DNA from: Gammaproteobacteria bacterium
GTDB lineage: Bacteria > Pseudomonadota > Gammaproteobacteria > Pseudomonadales > Pseudomonadaceae
Direction of reading: 5' to 3'
Assembly: GCA_018827205.1 (NCBI GenBank)
Contig: JAHJXZ010000271.1
Coordinates: 1-34,389 of the forward strand
Length of the DNA: 34,389 nucleotides
Positions within the stretch are counted from its first letter, which is position 1, and the number at the start of each line of letters is the position of its first letter. The notes beneath the pieces are model-generated. The model made no database searches. It was not told the origin of the DNA and saw only the letters and a program-made list of their open reading frames with translations. The translations under genes and the position numbers were made by a program. Shown here piece by piece: positions 1 to 8,294 of the stretch.

Positions 1-1568
1 TCAGCCGTCAGCTCTGGTGGGGCCACCGTATTCCTGCCTGGTACGACGATGCCGGCAACGTCTATGTCGGCCGCGACGAGGCGGAAGTACGCGCCACGCA
101 TAACCTGGGCGACGCCAACCTGCGCCAGGACGAAGACGTGCTGGACACCTGGTTCAGCTCCGGCCTGTGGACTTTCTCTACCCTCGGCTGGCCGCAGCAA
201 ACTGAAGAACTGAAGACCTTCCACCCCACCGACGTGCTGGTGACCGGCTTCGACATCATCTTCTTCTGGGTCGCCCGGATGATCATGCTGTCGACCCACC
301 TGACCGGGCAAATTCCGTTCAAGACCGTGTACGTGCACGGTTTGGTGCGCGACGGTCAGGGCCAGAAGATGTCCAAGTCCAAGGGCAACGTGCTCGACCC
401 GCTGGACATCGTCGACGGCATCACCCTGGATGAGCTGCTGGAAAAGCGCACCACCGGTTTGATGCAGCCTAAGCTGGCCGAGAAGATTGCCAAGCAGACC
501 AAAGCGGAGTTCCCAGAAGGTATCGCGGCCTACGGCACCGACGCCCTGCGCTTCACTAACCTGGCGCTGGCCTCCACCGGCCGCGACATCAAGTTCGACA
601 TGGGCCGGGTTGAGGGTTACCGCAACTTCTGCAACAAGATCTGGAACGCCGCCAACTTCGTACTGGAAAACACCGATGGCCAGGACACCGGTATCAACGG
701 TGAAGAAGTAGAGCTGTCTTCTGTGGACCGTTGGATCATTTCCGCCCTGCAGCGCACTGAAGCCGAAGTAACCCGCCAACTCGACGCCTTCCGCTTCGAC
801 CTGGCTGCACATGCCCTGTACGAGTTCATCTGGGACGAGTACTGCGCCTGGTATCTGGAACTGGTCAAGCCAGTGCTGTGGGACGAGAACGCGTCGATCG
901 AACGTCAACGCGGCACCCGTCGCACCCTGGTGCGTGTACTGGAAGTCGCGCTGCGCCTGGCCCATCCGTTTATGCCGTTTATCACCGAAGAAATCTGGCA
1001 GCGCATCAAAGCGCAGGCTGGCGTCAGCGGTGAAACCATCATGCTGCAGGCCTGGCCAGTAGCAAACGAAAGCCGCATCGATGCCGCTGCCGAAGGCGAT
1101 ATCGAGTGGGTCAAGCAACTGATGCTCGGCCTGCGGCAGATCCGTGGCGAGATGAAAATCTCCATGGCCAAGCGCATCGATATCATCCTGCAGAACGCCA
1201 GCGCGGAAGATCTGCGCCGTCTGGCTGACAACGCGCCGCTGCTGAACAAGCTGGCCAAGCTGGAGTCGGTACGCGTGCTGGAAGCTGGCGAAGAAGCACC
1301 GATGTCCGCCACCGCCCTGGTCGGCGACATGCAGGTGCTGGTGCCGATGGCTGGGCTGATCGACAAGGACGCCGAACTGGCGCGCCTGGATAAAGAGATC
1401 GCCCGCCTGGATGGCGAAGTCAAACGCGTCGGCGGCAAGCTGGCCAACGAAGGCTTCGTCGCCAAGGCCCCGGCCGAGGTGCTGGATAAAGAGCGCGCCA
1501 AGCTGGCCGAGGCTGAACAAGCCCTGAGCAAGATGGTTGAGCAACGCGGCAAGATCGCCGCGCTCTGA
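1..1568 (+). CDS. valS: Valine--tRNA ligase, 3' portion (5' end outside window)
   Basis: Class I aminoacyl-tRNA synthetase that charges tRNA-Val in the cytoplasm. The reading frame is open from base 3 and gives the last 521 residues of a protein that is normally about 950 long. The visible part opens with [15 protein letters not shown], typical of the ValRS/IleRS catalytic core. It continues through [10 protein letters not shown] and the class I signature KMSKSKGN (bases 366-389). An anticodon-binding domain follows ([14 protein letters not shown], then [13 protein letters not shown]). The C-terminal coiled-coil tRNA-binding arm is rich in K, E and A (about bases 1360-1560). The gene is intact to its TGA stop and is followed at once by a strong terminator, so it is insulated from nhaC. 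Confidence 0.98.
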   Translation, partial: SRQLWWGHRIPAWYDDAGNVYVGRDEAEVRATHNLGDANLRQDEDVLDTWFSSGLWTFSTLGWPQQTEELKTFHPTDVLVTGFDIIFFWVARMIMLSTHLTGQIPFKTVYVHGLVRDGQGQKMSKSKGNVLDPLDIVDGITLDELLEKRTTGLMQPKLAEKIAKQTKAEFPEGIAAYGTDALRFTNLALASTGRDIKFDMGRVEGYRNFCNKIWNAANFVLENTDGQDTGINGEEVELSSVDRWIISALQRTEAEVTRQLDAFRFDLAAHALYEFIWDEYCAWYLELVKPVLWDENASIERQRGTRRTLVRVLEVALRLAHPFMPFITEEIWQRIKAQAGVSGETIMLQAWPVANESRIDAAAEGDIEWVKQLMLGLRQIRGEMKISMAKRIDIILQNASAEDLRRLADNAPLLNKLAKLESVRVLEAGEEAPMSATALVGDMQVLVPMAGLIDKDAELARLDKEIARLDGEVKRVGGKLANEGFVAKAPAEVLDKERAKLAEAEQALSKMVEQRGKIAAL

Positions 1569-1588
1569 TCCACTGGCAACACCCGCAG

Positions 1589-1620
1589 CCCGCGCCCTTA
1601 CCGCGCGGGTTTCGTTTTTT
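1589..1620 (+). terminator. Rho-independent terminator of valS
   Basis: A perfect 7-bp stem, CCCGCGC (1589-1595) with GCGCGGG (1603-1609) around a 7-base loop, is followed by a T-rich tract ending in six T residues (1610-1620). It starts 20 bases after the valS stop. Confidence 0.9.
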
Positions 1621-1671
1621 CTGGGGCTGGGCTTTAGCCAGCCACAGCTCTATTGATCGACCGGTACACCC

Positions 1672-3135
1672 ATGACTGATGCACGCTCTCCTTCCCTACT
1701 CGATGCCCTGCTGCCGATTGGCGTGCTAGTGCTGCTGCTGGGCCTTTCCGTTTACCTGTACGGCGACAGCTCCTCCAGCGGCCCGAACCAGATCGCCCTG
1801 ATGAGCGCCGCCTTTGTCGCCGGCCTGGTCGGTCTGAAGAACGGCCTGCAGTGGGCGCAGATCGAAGAAGGCATCCTCGCCGGCATCCATATGGCGATGA
1901 AGGCCAACCTGATTCTGCTGGCGGTTGGTGCGCTGATTGGCACCTGGATTCTGGCCGGCACCGTCCCGACCATGATCTGGTTTGGCCTCAAACTGATCTC
2001 GGCGGAATACTTCTATGTCACCAGCTGCCTGATCTGCGCACTGACGGCGCTGTCCATCGGCAGTTCCTGGACCGTAGCCGGCACCCTGGGCATCGGCTTG
2101 ATGGGTGTCGCGGCAGGCCTGGGGCTGGACCCGGCAATCACCGCCGGGGCGATCATTTCCGGCGCCTACTTTGGCGACAAACTCTCACCGCTGTCGGACA
2201 CCACCAACCTGGCCCCCGCCGCCGCCGGAGCCGACCTGTTTGCGCATATCCGTTACATGCTGCGCACCACCACACCGGCCTTGCTGATCACCCTGGTGAT
2301 CTTCTTTTTCCTCGGCCAGCAAGCCAGTGGCAACCATGACACCGCACGCATCGCCGAGGTACTGCAAGCCCTGGAGAGCCAGTTCAGCCTGGGCTGGCAC
2401 CTGCTGTTGCCGGTGGCGTTTCTGCTGTTTCTCGCGGTGCGACAGTGGGCGGCTTTTCCAGCGGTATTTCTCGCCGCGCTGGTTGGCGGGGTATTCGCCA
2501 TACTGTTTCAACCAGAGGTTATGGCACGCCTGGCCGACCCTGCCGCAGGCATCCTGGCCCCGCTGAAAAGCGTATGGACGGCGCTGTTTGCCGGCTATGA
2601 ATCGAACAGCGGCAATCCGGCACTGGATGGCCTGCTGTCCAAGGGCGGCATGGGCAGCATGCTCACCACCGTGTGGCTGATCATCTGCGCCATGTGCTTT
2701 GGCGGCGTGCTGGAAAAGCTCGGCCTGCTGCAGCGTCTGCTGCAAAGCACCCTGCACTTGGCGAAAAGCACCAGCAGCCTGATCGCCAGCACTATTGCCA
2801 CCAGCATCGGCACCAATATCATCACTGCCGACCAGTACATTGCCCTGGTGCTGCCCGGACGCATGTACCGCGAGGAGTACGCCAAACGTGGCCTGGCACC
2901 GGTGACCTTATCGCGGGCCCTGGAAGACGGCGGTACCCTGACCTCGGTGCTGGTTCCGTGGAACACCTGCGGCGCCTATATGGCCGCGACCCTCGGCGTG
3001 GCGACCCTCAGCTATCTGCCGTACTGCTTCTTCAACTTGTTGATGCCGCTGCTGGCAATCTGCTTGGCGTTTATCTTTCCGCCGCAGCCTTCCGTGCAGG
3101 TTGATGCGGAACGCGACGACCTGTCGCAGGCGTAA
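1672..3135 (+). CDS. nhaC: Na+/H+ antiporter, NhaC family
   Basis: Inner-membrane secondary transporter of 487 residues expected to expel Na+ in exchange for protons. Long hydrophobic segments run through the whole protein, about 11-12 predicted helices. The family hallmark GDKLSPLSDTTNLA lies at residues 168-181, and a second conserved re-entrant-type region (TNIITADQYIALVLPGRMY) lies in the C-terminal half. The length is normal for NhaC. The ATG at 1672 has no strong Shine-Dalgarno sequence. A small hairpin (GGCTGG 1625-1630 with CCAGCC 1638-1643) sits in the short leader. Its neighbour nhaD belongs to a different antiporter family, so two non-homologous Na+/H+ antiporters are adjacent. The exact ion preference cannot be read from sequence. 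Confidence 0.93.
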   Translation: MTDARSPSLLDALLPIGVLVLLLGLSVYLYGDSSSSGPNQIALMSAAFVAGLVGLKNGLQWAQIEEGILAGIHMAMKANLILLAVGALIGTWILAGTVPTMIWFGLKLISAEYFYVTSCLICALTALSIGSSWTVAGTLGIGLMGVAAGLGLDPAITAGAIISGAYFGDKLSPLSDTTNLAPAAAGADLFAHIRYMLRTTTPALLITLVIFFFLGQQASGNHDTARIAEVLQALESQFSLGWHLLLPVAFLLFLAVRQWAAFPAVFLAALVGGVFAILFQPEVMARLADPAAGILAPLKSVWTALFAGYESNSGNPALDGLLSKGGMGSMLTTVWLIICAMCFGGVLEKLGLLQRLLQSTLHLAKSTSSLIASTIATSIGTNIITADQYIALVLPGRMYREEYAKRGLAPVTLSRALEDGGTLTSVLVPWNTCGAYMAATLGVATLSYLPYCFFNLLMPLLAICLAFIFPPQPSVQVDAERDDLSQA

Positions 3136-3147
3136 TTCCACACATTC

Positions 3148-3177
3148 CCCACACTGCGCATAAGCCCGCAGTGTGGG
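3148..3177 (+). other. Strong hairpin downstream of nhaC
   Basis: An 11-bp perfect inverted repeat, CCCACACTGCG (3148-3158) with CGCAGTGTGGG (3167-3177) around an 8-base loop, starts 12 bases after the nhaC stop. No T tract follows, so it is not a classical intrinsic terminator. It could protect the nhaC mRNA 3' end or be part of the nhaD leader. Confidence 0.7.
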
Positions 3178-3214
3178 CGTACCAGGGCTAATCATTCAGT
3201 CAGGAACTAACCGT

Positions 3215-3235
3215 GTAAGCCCCAGGCGGGCTTAC
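3215..3235 (+). other. Second hairpin in the nhaC-nhaD intergenic region
   Basis: An 8-bp perfect stem, GTAAGCCC (3215-3222) with GGGCTTAC (3228-3235) around a 5-base loop. It lies 112 bases upstream of the nhaD ATG, is followed by an AT-rich stretch, and has no T run. With the 3148-3177 hairpin it makes the 212-base intergenic region markedly structured. Confidence 0.6.
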
Positions 3236-3347
3236 TGCGCAATAAATACCCTCCCATTTTCTGAGCAATTCAGGCATCTTCGTCGACGCATCAAAAGCCC
3301 CGGCACCTCTAATTCAATAAAAAAGCCCTGCAAATGGAATTCTGACC

Positions 3348-4724
3348 ATGTATGCGTTGATGGCATTGATCTTTGTTCTCGGTTACCTGTGCATCGCCCT
3401 CGAACACCCGCTAAAAATCGATAAAGCCGCTTCGGCAATCCTCACCGCCGTGATCTGCTGGACCCTGCTGGTACTGGGTGCGGACAGTATTCTGCCGCTG
3501 ATCGGCTCAGGCACGGCCGGCGCCAGCAGCAATGGCCATCACGTCACCGAGGAACTGCGCCACCATTTGGGCGAGATCTCCGAGATTCTGTTCTTCCTGA
3601 TGGGCGCGATGACCATTGTCGAGCTGATCGACGCCCATGAAGGCTTCAAGGTCATCACCGACCGCATCCGCACCAACAAACGCGTGACCCTGCTGTGGAC
3701 CATTGCGCTGATCACCTTCTTTCTCTCGGCGGCGCTGGATAACCTGACCACCACCATCGTCATGGTCTCGCTGCTGCGCAAACTGGTCTCCGACCAGAAA
3801 GAGCGCTGGTTCTACGCGGGCATCGTGGTTATCGCGGCCAACGCCGGCGGGGCCTGGTCGCCGATTGGCGACGTGACGACCACCATGTTGTGGATTGGCA
3901 ACCAGGTCACCACGAGCGGTATCGTGACCAACCTGTTTATCCCGAGCCTGGTCTGCCTGCTGGTACCGCTGCTGATCCTCAGCATGACCATGAAAGGCGA
4001 GATCCAACGCGCCGAGGTCAAGCCTTTGGCCGAAGAGCGCCGCGACCCAACCACCCCGTTCGAACGCAACCTGGTATTCACGCTGGGTATCGGCGCCTTG
4101 GTGTTTGTCCCCGTATTCAAGACCGTGACCCACCTGCCACCTTATATGGGCATCTTGCTCGGCCTGGGCGTGCTCTGGGTGGTCACTGAAGTGATCCACC
4201 GCGGCAAAAACGACGAAGACAAACACCCGCTCTCGGTGGTCGGTGTACTGCGCCGCATCGACACCACCAGCGTGTTGTTCTTCCTCGGCATCCTGCTCGC
4301 GGTATCCAGCCTGGCCACTGCTGGCCACCTGACCCAGGTCGCCACCTTGCTGCGCGAAGGATTGGGTGATGTCTACGCCATCAACATCGCCATCGGCCTG
4401 CTGTCATCGGTGGTTGATAACGTACCGCTGGTTGCCGGCGCTATGAAAATGTACCCCCTGATAAGCCCAGAAGCCTTGGCGCTGGCGGGTTCCGATACGC
4501 CTTGGCTGAGCAACTTCCAGGTCGACGGCACCTTCTGGGAAATGCTCGCGTATTGCGCCGGCACTGGCGGTAGCTGCTTGATCATCGGTTCCGCAGCCGG
4601 TGTAGCGGCAATGGGCATGGAGAAGATCAACTTCATCTGGTACCTGAAAAAAATCAGCCTGCTGGCCTTTGTCGGTTATATCGCCGGTGCAGCAACTTAT
4701 ATTGCGATTGCTACCCTGAGCTGA
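3348..4724 (+). CDS. nhaD: Na+/H+ antiporter, NhaD family (IT superfamily)
   Basis: Polytopic inner-membrane Na+(Li+)/H+ antiporter of 458 residues. Family-type motifs are visible: LDNLTTTIVMVSLLRKL around residue 131; NAGGAWSPIGDVTTTMLW from residue 165; and a second half-repeat VDNVPLVAGAMKM around residue 357, with GTGGSCLIIGSAAG after it. These paired Asx-rich segments match the two re-entrant loops of ion-transporter-superfamily proteins. In characterised bacteria NhaD homologues work best at alkaline pH and in halotolerant species (established knowledge). The ATG at 3348 has only a weak upstream GGA. A long structured leader precedes it, which might host pH- or ion-dependent control (inference). 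Confidence 0.93.
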   Translation: MYALMALIFVLGYLCIALEHPLKIDKAASAILTAVICWTLLVLGADSILPLIGSGTAGASSNGHHVTEELRHHLGEISEILFFLMGAMTIVELIDAHEGFKVITDRIRTNKRVTLLWTIALITFFLSAALDNLTTTIVMVSLLRKLVSDQKERWFYAGIVVIAANAGGAWSPIGDVTTTMLWIGNQVTTSGIVTNLFIPSLVCLLVPLLILSMTMKGEIQRAEVKPLAEERRDPTTPFERNLVFTLGIGALVFVPVFKTVTHLPPYMGILLGLGVLWVVTEVIHRGKNDEDKHPLSVVGVLRRIDTTSVLFFLGILLAVSSLATAGHLTQVATLLREGLGDVYAINIAIGLLSSVVDNVPLVAGAMKMYPLISPEALALAGSDTPWLSNFQVDGTFWEMLAYCAGTGGSCLIIGSAAGVAAMGMEKINFIWYLKKISLLAFVGYIAGAATYIAIATLS

Positions 4725-4735
4725 ACACAACCGGA

Positions 4736-4758
4736 CCGTGCGCCCAGCTGGCGCACGG
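4736..4758 (+). other. Hairpin between nhaD and the winged-helix gene
   Basis: A 9-bp perfect stem, CCGTGCGCC (4736-4744) with GGCGCACGG (4750-4758) around CAGCT, lies 11 bases after the nhaD stop. No T tract follows, so it may only partly terminate or may stabilise the nhaD mRNA. Confidence 0.6.
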
Positions 4759-4781
4759 CATCAAGCCTGGAGCATGGCCCC

Positions 4782-5078
4782 ATGGACGTGAGCAAAACCC
4801 GCACCAGCTTCTACCGCCGCCTGTATGTGGCCTGGCTGATCGACAGTGGCACCGCCACCAGTGTCCCGGCGCTGATAGAAGCCACTGGCATGCCACGACG
4901 CACCGCCCAGGACACCCTAGGCGCCCTGACCGAACTGGATATCGAATGCGCATTCGCCCAACAAAGCGGCGAACGAAACAACGCTGGCCACTATGAAATT
5001 CGCGACTGGGGCGCGATCAACCCACAGTGGATTGCCGCTCATCTCGAGCAGATCAAGACCGTGCTGGGCTACCCCTAA
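4782..5078 (+). CDS. Small winged helix-turn-helix domain protein
   Basis: A 98-residue soluble protein. The stretch TATSVPALIEATGMPRRTAQDTLGAL (about residues 27-52) reads as a helix-turn-helix in which the second helix (MPRRTAQDTLGAL) would be the recognition helix. The following segment, to HYEIRDWGAINPQWI, fits a winged-helix wing and cap. This supports DNA or nucleic-acid binding, but the target is unknown. A GGAG 9 bases before the ATG supports the start. It sits 57 bases after nhaD and only 15 bases before the VTT membrane-protein gene, so it is probably co-transcribed with the latter. A role in controlling the flanking ion transporters is possible but only inferred from position. Confidence 0.8.
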   Translation: MDVSKTRTSFYRRLYVAWLIDSGTATSVPALIEATGMPRRTAQDTLGALTELDIECAFAQQSGERNNAGHYEIRDWGAINPQWIAAHLEQIKTVLGYP

Positions 5079-5093
5079 ACTACCGAGGCCGCC

Positions 5094-5657
5094 ATGCGCA
5101 GCTCCCGCCGCCTACTACTGGTCATTGTGTTTCTGCTCAGTTTGTTTGTGCTGTTCGAAACCCTGGGTATCCGCGCACAGTTCAGCCTGGATGCCTTGCA
5201 GGCGCTGATTCTTATGCACCCGGTCGCCGGCCTGCTGCTGTTTATTCTGCTGTTTGCCCTCGGCAATCTGATCCAGATTCCCGGCTGGGTATTTCTCGCA
5301 GCTGCAGTGCTGGCACTGGGGCGGATTTATGGCGGCATCGTCACCTATGTAGCGGCCTGCGTGTCCTGCATCGTCACCTACATCACCATTCGCTATCTGG
5401 GCGGTAACGCCCTGCGCGAGTTGAACAATCCCCTGGCGCAACGCCTGCTAAGCGGTCTCGACCGCCGCCCACTGGCCAGCATCATTATCTTGCGCATGCT
5501 GTTTCAGACCGTACCGGCGTTGAACTATACGCTGGCCCTGTCCGGCGTACGCTTTCGCACCTACCTGCTCGGCACCCTGCTCGGCCTGCCGCTGCCGATT
5601 GCCCTGTACTGCGTGTTCTTCGATTACCTGGCCATGCTGCTGAATATTGCCCACTAG
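5094..5657 (+). CDS. TVP38/TMEM64 (VTT/DedA-like) inner-membrane protein
   Basis: Integral membrane protein of 187 residues with about five hydrophobic segments (first one residues 7-27). The central region LGNLIQIPGWVFLAAAVLALGRIYGGI and the later RMLFQTVPALNYTLALSGVRFRTYLLGTLLGLPLP carry the glycine- and proline-rich re-entrant pattern of the VTT (SNARE-associated) domain. Relatives in the DedA superfamily include lipid scramblase/flippase-like proteins, some linked to proton-motive-force and pH tolerance (family knowledge). The substrate here is unknown. A GAGG lies 5 bases before the ATG. The 15-base gap from the winged-helix gene suggests an operon. Confidence 0.87.
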   Translation: MRSSRRLLLVIVFLLSLFVLFETLGIRAQFSLDALQALILMHPVAGLLLFILLFALGNLIQIPGWVFLAAAVLALGRIYGGIVTYVAACVSCIVTYITIRYLGGNALRELNNPLAQRLLSGLDRRPLASIIILRMLFQTVPALNYTLALSGVRFRTYLLGTLLGLPLPIALYCVFFDYLAMLLNIAH

Positions 5658-5747
5658 AGCTGGCATTGCGCGTTTACATAAGGTCGACAAGCAAGCGGCG
5701 CCCAGCTGTGGGAAAATCCCGCGCCCCAAGCCTGCGATCTGCCTGCC

Positions 5748-6776
5748 ATGTCCCTGCCGCCGAAACGCCCCAGCCGTAAACCCGCCGCGCCGCGCTCTGC
5801 TCCCAGCAAATCTGCTGCGGCCAAGCCGGATGCAAGCAAGGGTCAGTTGCACCCACGCAATCGCCACCAGGGGCGCTATGACTTTCCGGCGCTGATCAAG
5901 GCCAGTCCCGAGCTGGCAGCCTTTGTGATCATCAACCCGTATGGCAATGAGAGCATCGACTTCGCCAACCCGGCGGCGGTCAAGGTATTCAACCGGGCGC
6001 TGCTCAAGCAGTTCTATGGCATCCAGCATTGGGATATTCCAGCGGACTACCTGTGCCCGCCAATACCCGGTCGCGCGGATTACCTGCACTACCTGGCCGA
6101 CCTTCTGGCGGCCATTAATGGCGGCGAGATCCCGCGCGGGGCCATGGTGCGTGCTCTGGATGTCGGCGTAGGCGCCAACTGCATTTACCCGCTGCTGGGT
6201 AACCGCGAATATGCCTGGCAGTTTCTCGGTTCGGACATCGCCGCCAGCGCCATTGCCTCGGCCAAGGCCATCGTGCAGGCCAACGCGGGCTTGGGCGACG
6301 CCATCGAACTGCGCCTGCAGAGCGACAGCGCGCATATCTTTCAGGGCCTGCTGCACAGCGCAGAACGCTTTGACCTGACACTGTGCAACCCACCCTTCCA
6401 CGCCAGCGCCGAAGAAGCCAGCAGCGGCAGCAAACGCAAATGGCGCAACCTGGGCAAACTCGACCCCAAACGCAAACTGCCGGTGCTGAACTTCGGCGGC
6501 CAGGCGGCGGAGTTGTGGTGCAAAGGTGGCGAAGCGGCGTTTGTCAGCCAGTTGATCAGGGAAAGTATCGACGTCGGCCAGCAGGTGCTGTGGTTTAGCA
6601 GCCTGATCTCCAAGGCTGGCAACCTGCCGGGCGTCTACAGCGCGCTGAAAAAAGCCGGCGCGCTACAGGTACAAACCGTGGAAATGGCCCAGGGCCAGAA
6701 ACAGAGCCGTTTTGTTGCCTGGACCTTCCAGACACCGGAGCAGCAGCAGGCCTGGCGAAAAGAACGCTGGAAATAA
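5748..6776 (+). CDS. rlmF: 23S rRNA (adenine(1618)-N6)-methyltransferase RlmF
   Basis: SAM-dependent methyltransferase that makes m6A1618 in 23S rRNA. The 342-residue protein has a basic, proline/alanine-rich N-terminal tail (residues 1-35), then the family start [16 protein letters not shown]. The SAM-binding loop LDVGVGANC is at about 137-145 and the catalytic N6-adenine motif NPPF at 214-217. A later conserved block reads [20 protein letters not shown]. Length and motifs match RlmF (formerly YbiN). It follows the VTT gene after 90 bases and ends 43 bases before a convergent gene, with a REP-like hairpin between them. Confidence 0.96.
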   Translation: MSLPPKRPSRKPAAPRSAPSKSAAAKPDASKGQLHPRNRHQGRYDFPALIKASPELAAFVIINPYGNESIDFANPAAVKVFNRALLKQFYGIQHWDIPADYLCPPIPGRADYLHYLADLLAAINGGEIPRGAMVRALDVGVGANCIYPLLGNREYAWQFLGSDIAASAIASAKAIVQANAGLGDAIELRLQSDSAHIFQGLLHSAERFDLTLCNPPFHASAEEASSGSKRKWRNLGKLDPKRKLPVLNFGGQAAELWCKGGEAAFVSQLIRESIDVGQQVLWFSSLISKAGNLPGVYSALKKAGALQVQTVEMAQGQKQSRFVAWTFQTPEQQQAWRKERWK

Positions 6777-6782
6777 GCCGGC

Positions 6783-6813
6783 GGATGGGTTGAGCGCAGC
6801 GGCGCTCCCATCC
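6783..6813. repeat. REP-like palindrome between convergent genes
   Basis: GGATGGG (6783-6789) pairs with CCCATCC (6807-6813); inside it AGCGC (6793-6797) pairs with GCGCT (6802-6806), with a TTG bulge on the 5' side. The core GGATGGGTTGAGCGCAGC matches, from memory, a short repeat seen very often between genes in Pseudomonas and relatives. It fills the 43-base gap between two convergent genes and may serve as a transcript end. Only one clear copy was noticed in the window. Confidence 0.55.
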
Positions 6814-6819
6814 TACCCA

Positions 6820-8058
6820 CTACCACGGCAGCCAACCGCCCAACGCCAGCCACAACCCAGCCAGCCCCATACTGAGCAAGGTCACCGGCACGCCGCTGCG
6901 GGCAAAGTCGACAAAATTCAGCGGCACACCCTGACGCCGCGCGCTTTCGGCGACGATCAGGTTAACCACGCTGCCGATCAGCAGCAGGTTGCCGGCCAAC
7001 GTCGACATGATCGCCAGCCCCACTAGCAAGGGCTCGCTGGCATCGGGCAACACGCCCAGCAGCAACATCACGTACGGCACATTACCGATCAGGTTGCCGG
7101 CCAACAGGGATAGGCTCGCCAGCGTGATCACCCCGTGCGGCAGCAGGCCCAGCTCCGCCAGATTGCCGGCCATACCGGCGACCTGAGGCAGGCTCATCGC
7201 CGCGCCGGTGACAACGAACAACCCGGCGAACAGCAGCAACAGGTTCCAGTCGACCTTCTGTACATAGTCGCGACTATCCACCCGCCGCGAGATCATCACC
7301 AATGCAGCGATCAGCAGCGCGGAAATCTCCCGCGGCATGCTGGTGGAGAACAATCCGAGCAGCACCAGGCTGGCCAGCAGCGGTTTCAGGTAACTGCGTA
7401 CACCGTAAATATGCTGCACCGGGGTTTCGGCCTGCACCGCCGGTTTAGCCGTGCCCCAACGCTTGCGCCATTGCAGCCAGATCACCACGTAGGTGATGGC
7501 CAATGCCGCCAGCGCGGGCGGGCCGGCGATCAAGGTGTAGGACCAGAAGTCCAGGCCGCCGGCCTGACCAATCAGAATGTTCTGCGGATTGCCAATCAGG
7601 CTGGCGCTGGAGCCCGCATTGCATGACAGCGCTAGCGCCAGGAGAAATGGCCGTGGATCAAGACCTCGGGCCAGCAGGCTATGGCACAACAGCGGAGTCA
7701 GGGCAAATGCGACGATGTCATTGACCAGCAAAGCCGACAGCACACCGCCCAGCACCACAACGCCCAACAGCAGCAGCGCCGGCTGCTCAGCATAGTGGCT
7801 GAGTTGCTGGTTCAGCCAGGCATACACACCGGAGAAATCGAACTGCGCGCTGATCAACATCAGCGCCAGCAACAGCAGCAGCGCTCCGGCATCCAGATGG
7901 CTGGCTGCCTCCGCAGGCGACTGCGCACCGCTGACAAGCAGTAACACCGCCGCACAGCTGGCAATCCAGCTGCGATCAACGCGCAGACCTCGAATACCCC
8001 CTGCGGCCATGCCCAGGTAGGTCAATACAAACAGAAGTGATACGACCCATAAGGTCAT
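6820..8058 (-). CDS. SLC13 / ArsB-NhaD-type anion or cation permease
   Basis: Polytopic membrane transporter of 412 residues with about ten hydrophobic segments. The ion-transporter superfamily signatures are clear: LLVNDIVAFALTPLL, then ALSCNAGSSASLIGNPQNILIGQAGG in the first half, and GNLIGNVPYVMLLLGV with LAGNLLLIGSVVNLIVAE in the second. These paired SxxxGNPxN and GNxxGNxP repeats are typical of the SLC13/DASS and ArsB/NhaD group. The substrate is not certain: sulfate, dicarboxylate, arsenite or Na+ are all possible. P. aeruginosa has a so-called sodium:sulfate symporter in the comparable region (from memory). The ATG at 8058 is preceded by an AGGGA-like site. It is convergent with rlmF. 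Confidence 0.85.
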   Translation of the reverse strand: MTLWVVSLLFVLTYLGMAAGGIRGLRVDRSWIASCAAVLLLVSGAQSPAEAASHLDAGALLLLLALMLISAQFDFSGVYAWLNQQLSHYAEQPALLLLGVVVLGGVLSALLVNDIVAFALTPLLCHSLLARGLDPRPFLLALALSCNAGSSASLIGNPQNILIGQAGGLDFWSYTLIAGPPALAALAITYVVIWLQWRKRWGTAKPAVQAETPVQHIYGVRSYLKPLLASLVLLGLFSTSMPREISALLIAALVMISRRVDSRDYVQKVDWNLLLLFAGLFVVTGAAMSLPQVAGMAGNLAELGLLPHGVITLASLSLLAGNLIGNVPYVMLLLGVLPDASEPLLVGLAIMSTLAGNLLLIGSVVNLIVAESARRQGVPLNFVDFARSGVPVTLLSMGLAGLWLALGGWLPW

Positions 8059-8070
8059 GCTGCGATCATC

Positions 8071-8205
8071 CCTTGGTTACCCGCGCGGTTGCGCTGCAGC
8101 ACTCTAAATGGCCAGAGGCCGCCGGGGAACTGGGCGCAAAGGAAAAGGCGCCAGGAGCAGTTTTCAACGTCGCGCAGCGACGGCCCGCAGGGCGGCCGCT
8201 AGAGA
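8071..8205. repeat. Probable dispersed Pseudomonas intergenic repeat
   Basis: This segment is rich in small palindromes: CCGCGCGG (8081-8088), the hairpin CGTCGC-GCA-GCGACG (8168-8182) and GCGGCCGC (8192-8199). Translated on the minus strand it gives a peptide beginning NCSWRLFLCAQFPGG. I recall that string as a frequent C-terminus of spurious hypothetical proteins in many Pseudomonas genomes, which would be explained by a dispersed non-coding repeat. It overlaps the expected promoter region of the permease gene. The identification as a repeat rests on memory, not on a second copy seen here. Confidence 0.5.
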
Positions 8206-8215
8206 TGGCAGGCCA

Positions 8216-8242
8216 TAAAAAGCCGGCGCAACAGGCCGGCTT
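8216..8242 (-). terminator. Rho-independent terminator of the beta-propeller gene
   Basis: On the minus strand, AAGCCGGC and GCCGGCTT form an 8-bp stem around a 7-base loop (8220-8242), followed by a short T run (8216-8221). It lies about 53 bases past the stop of the gene at 8295-9662. Confidence 0.85.
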
Positions 8243-8294
8243 GGTTGACGCATCGGCCAGGTGCATTTCGCGCGCCTGGCCGGTAACAGGCTTA

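Noticed and set aside
3507..4328. Minus-strand open frame (273 codons) opposite nhaD
   Set aside because: It has charged, low-complexity composition and lies antisense to a membrane protein with clear antiporter motifs.
5448..6401. Minus-strand open frame (317 codons) opposite the VTT gene end and rlmF
   Set aside because: Both opposite-strand genes have clear motifs; the antisense product does not.
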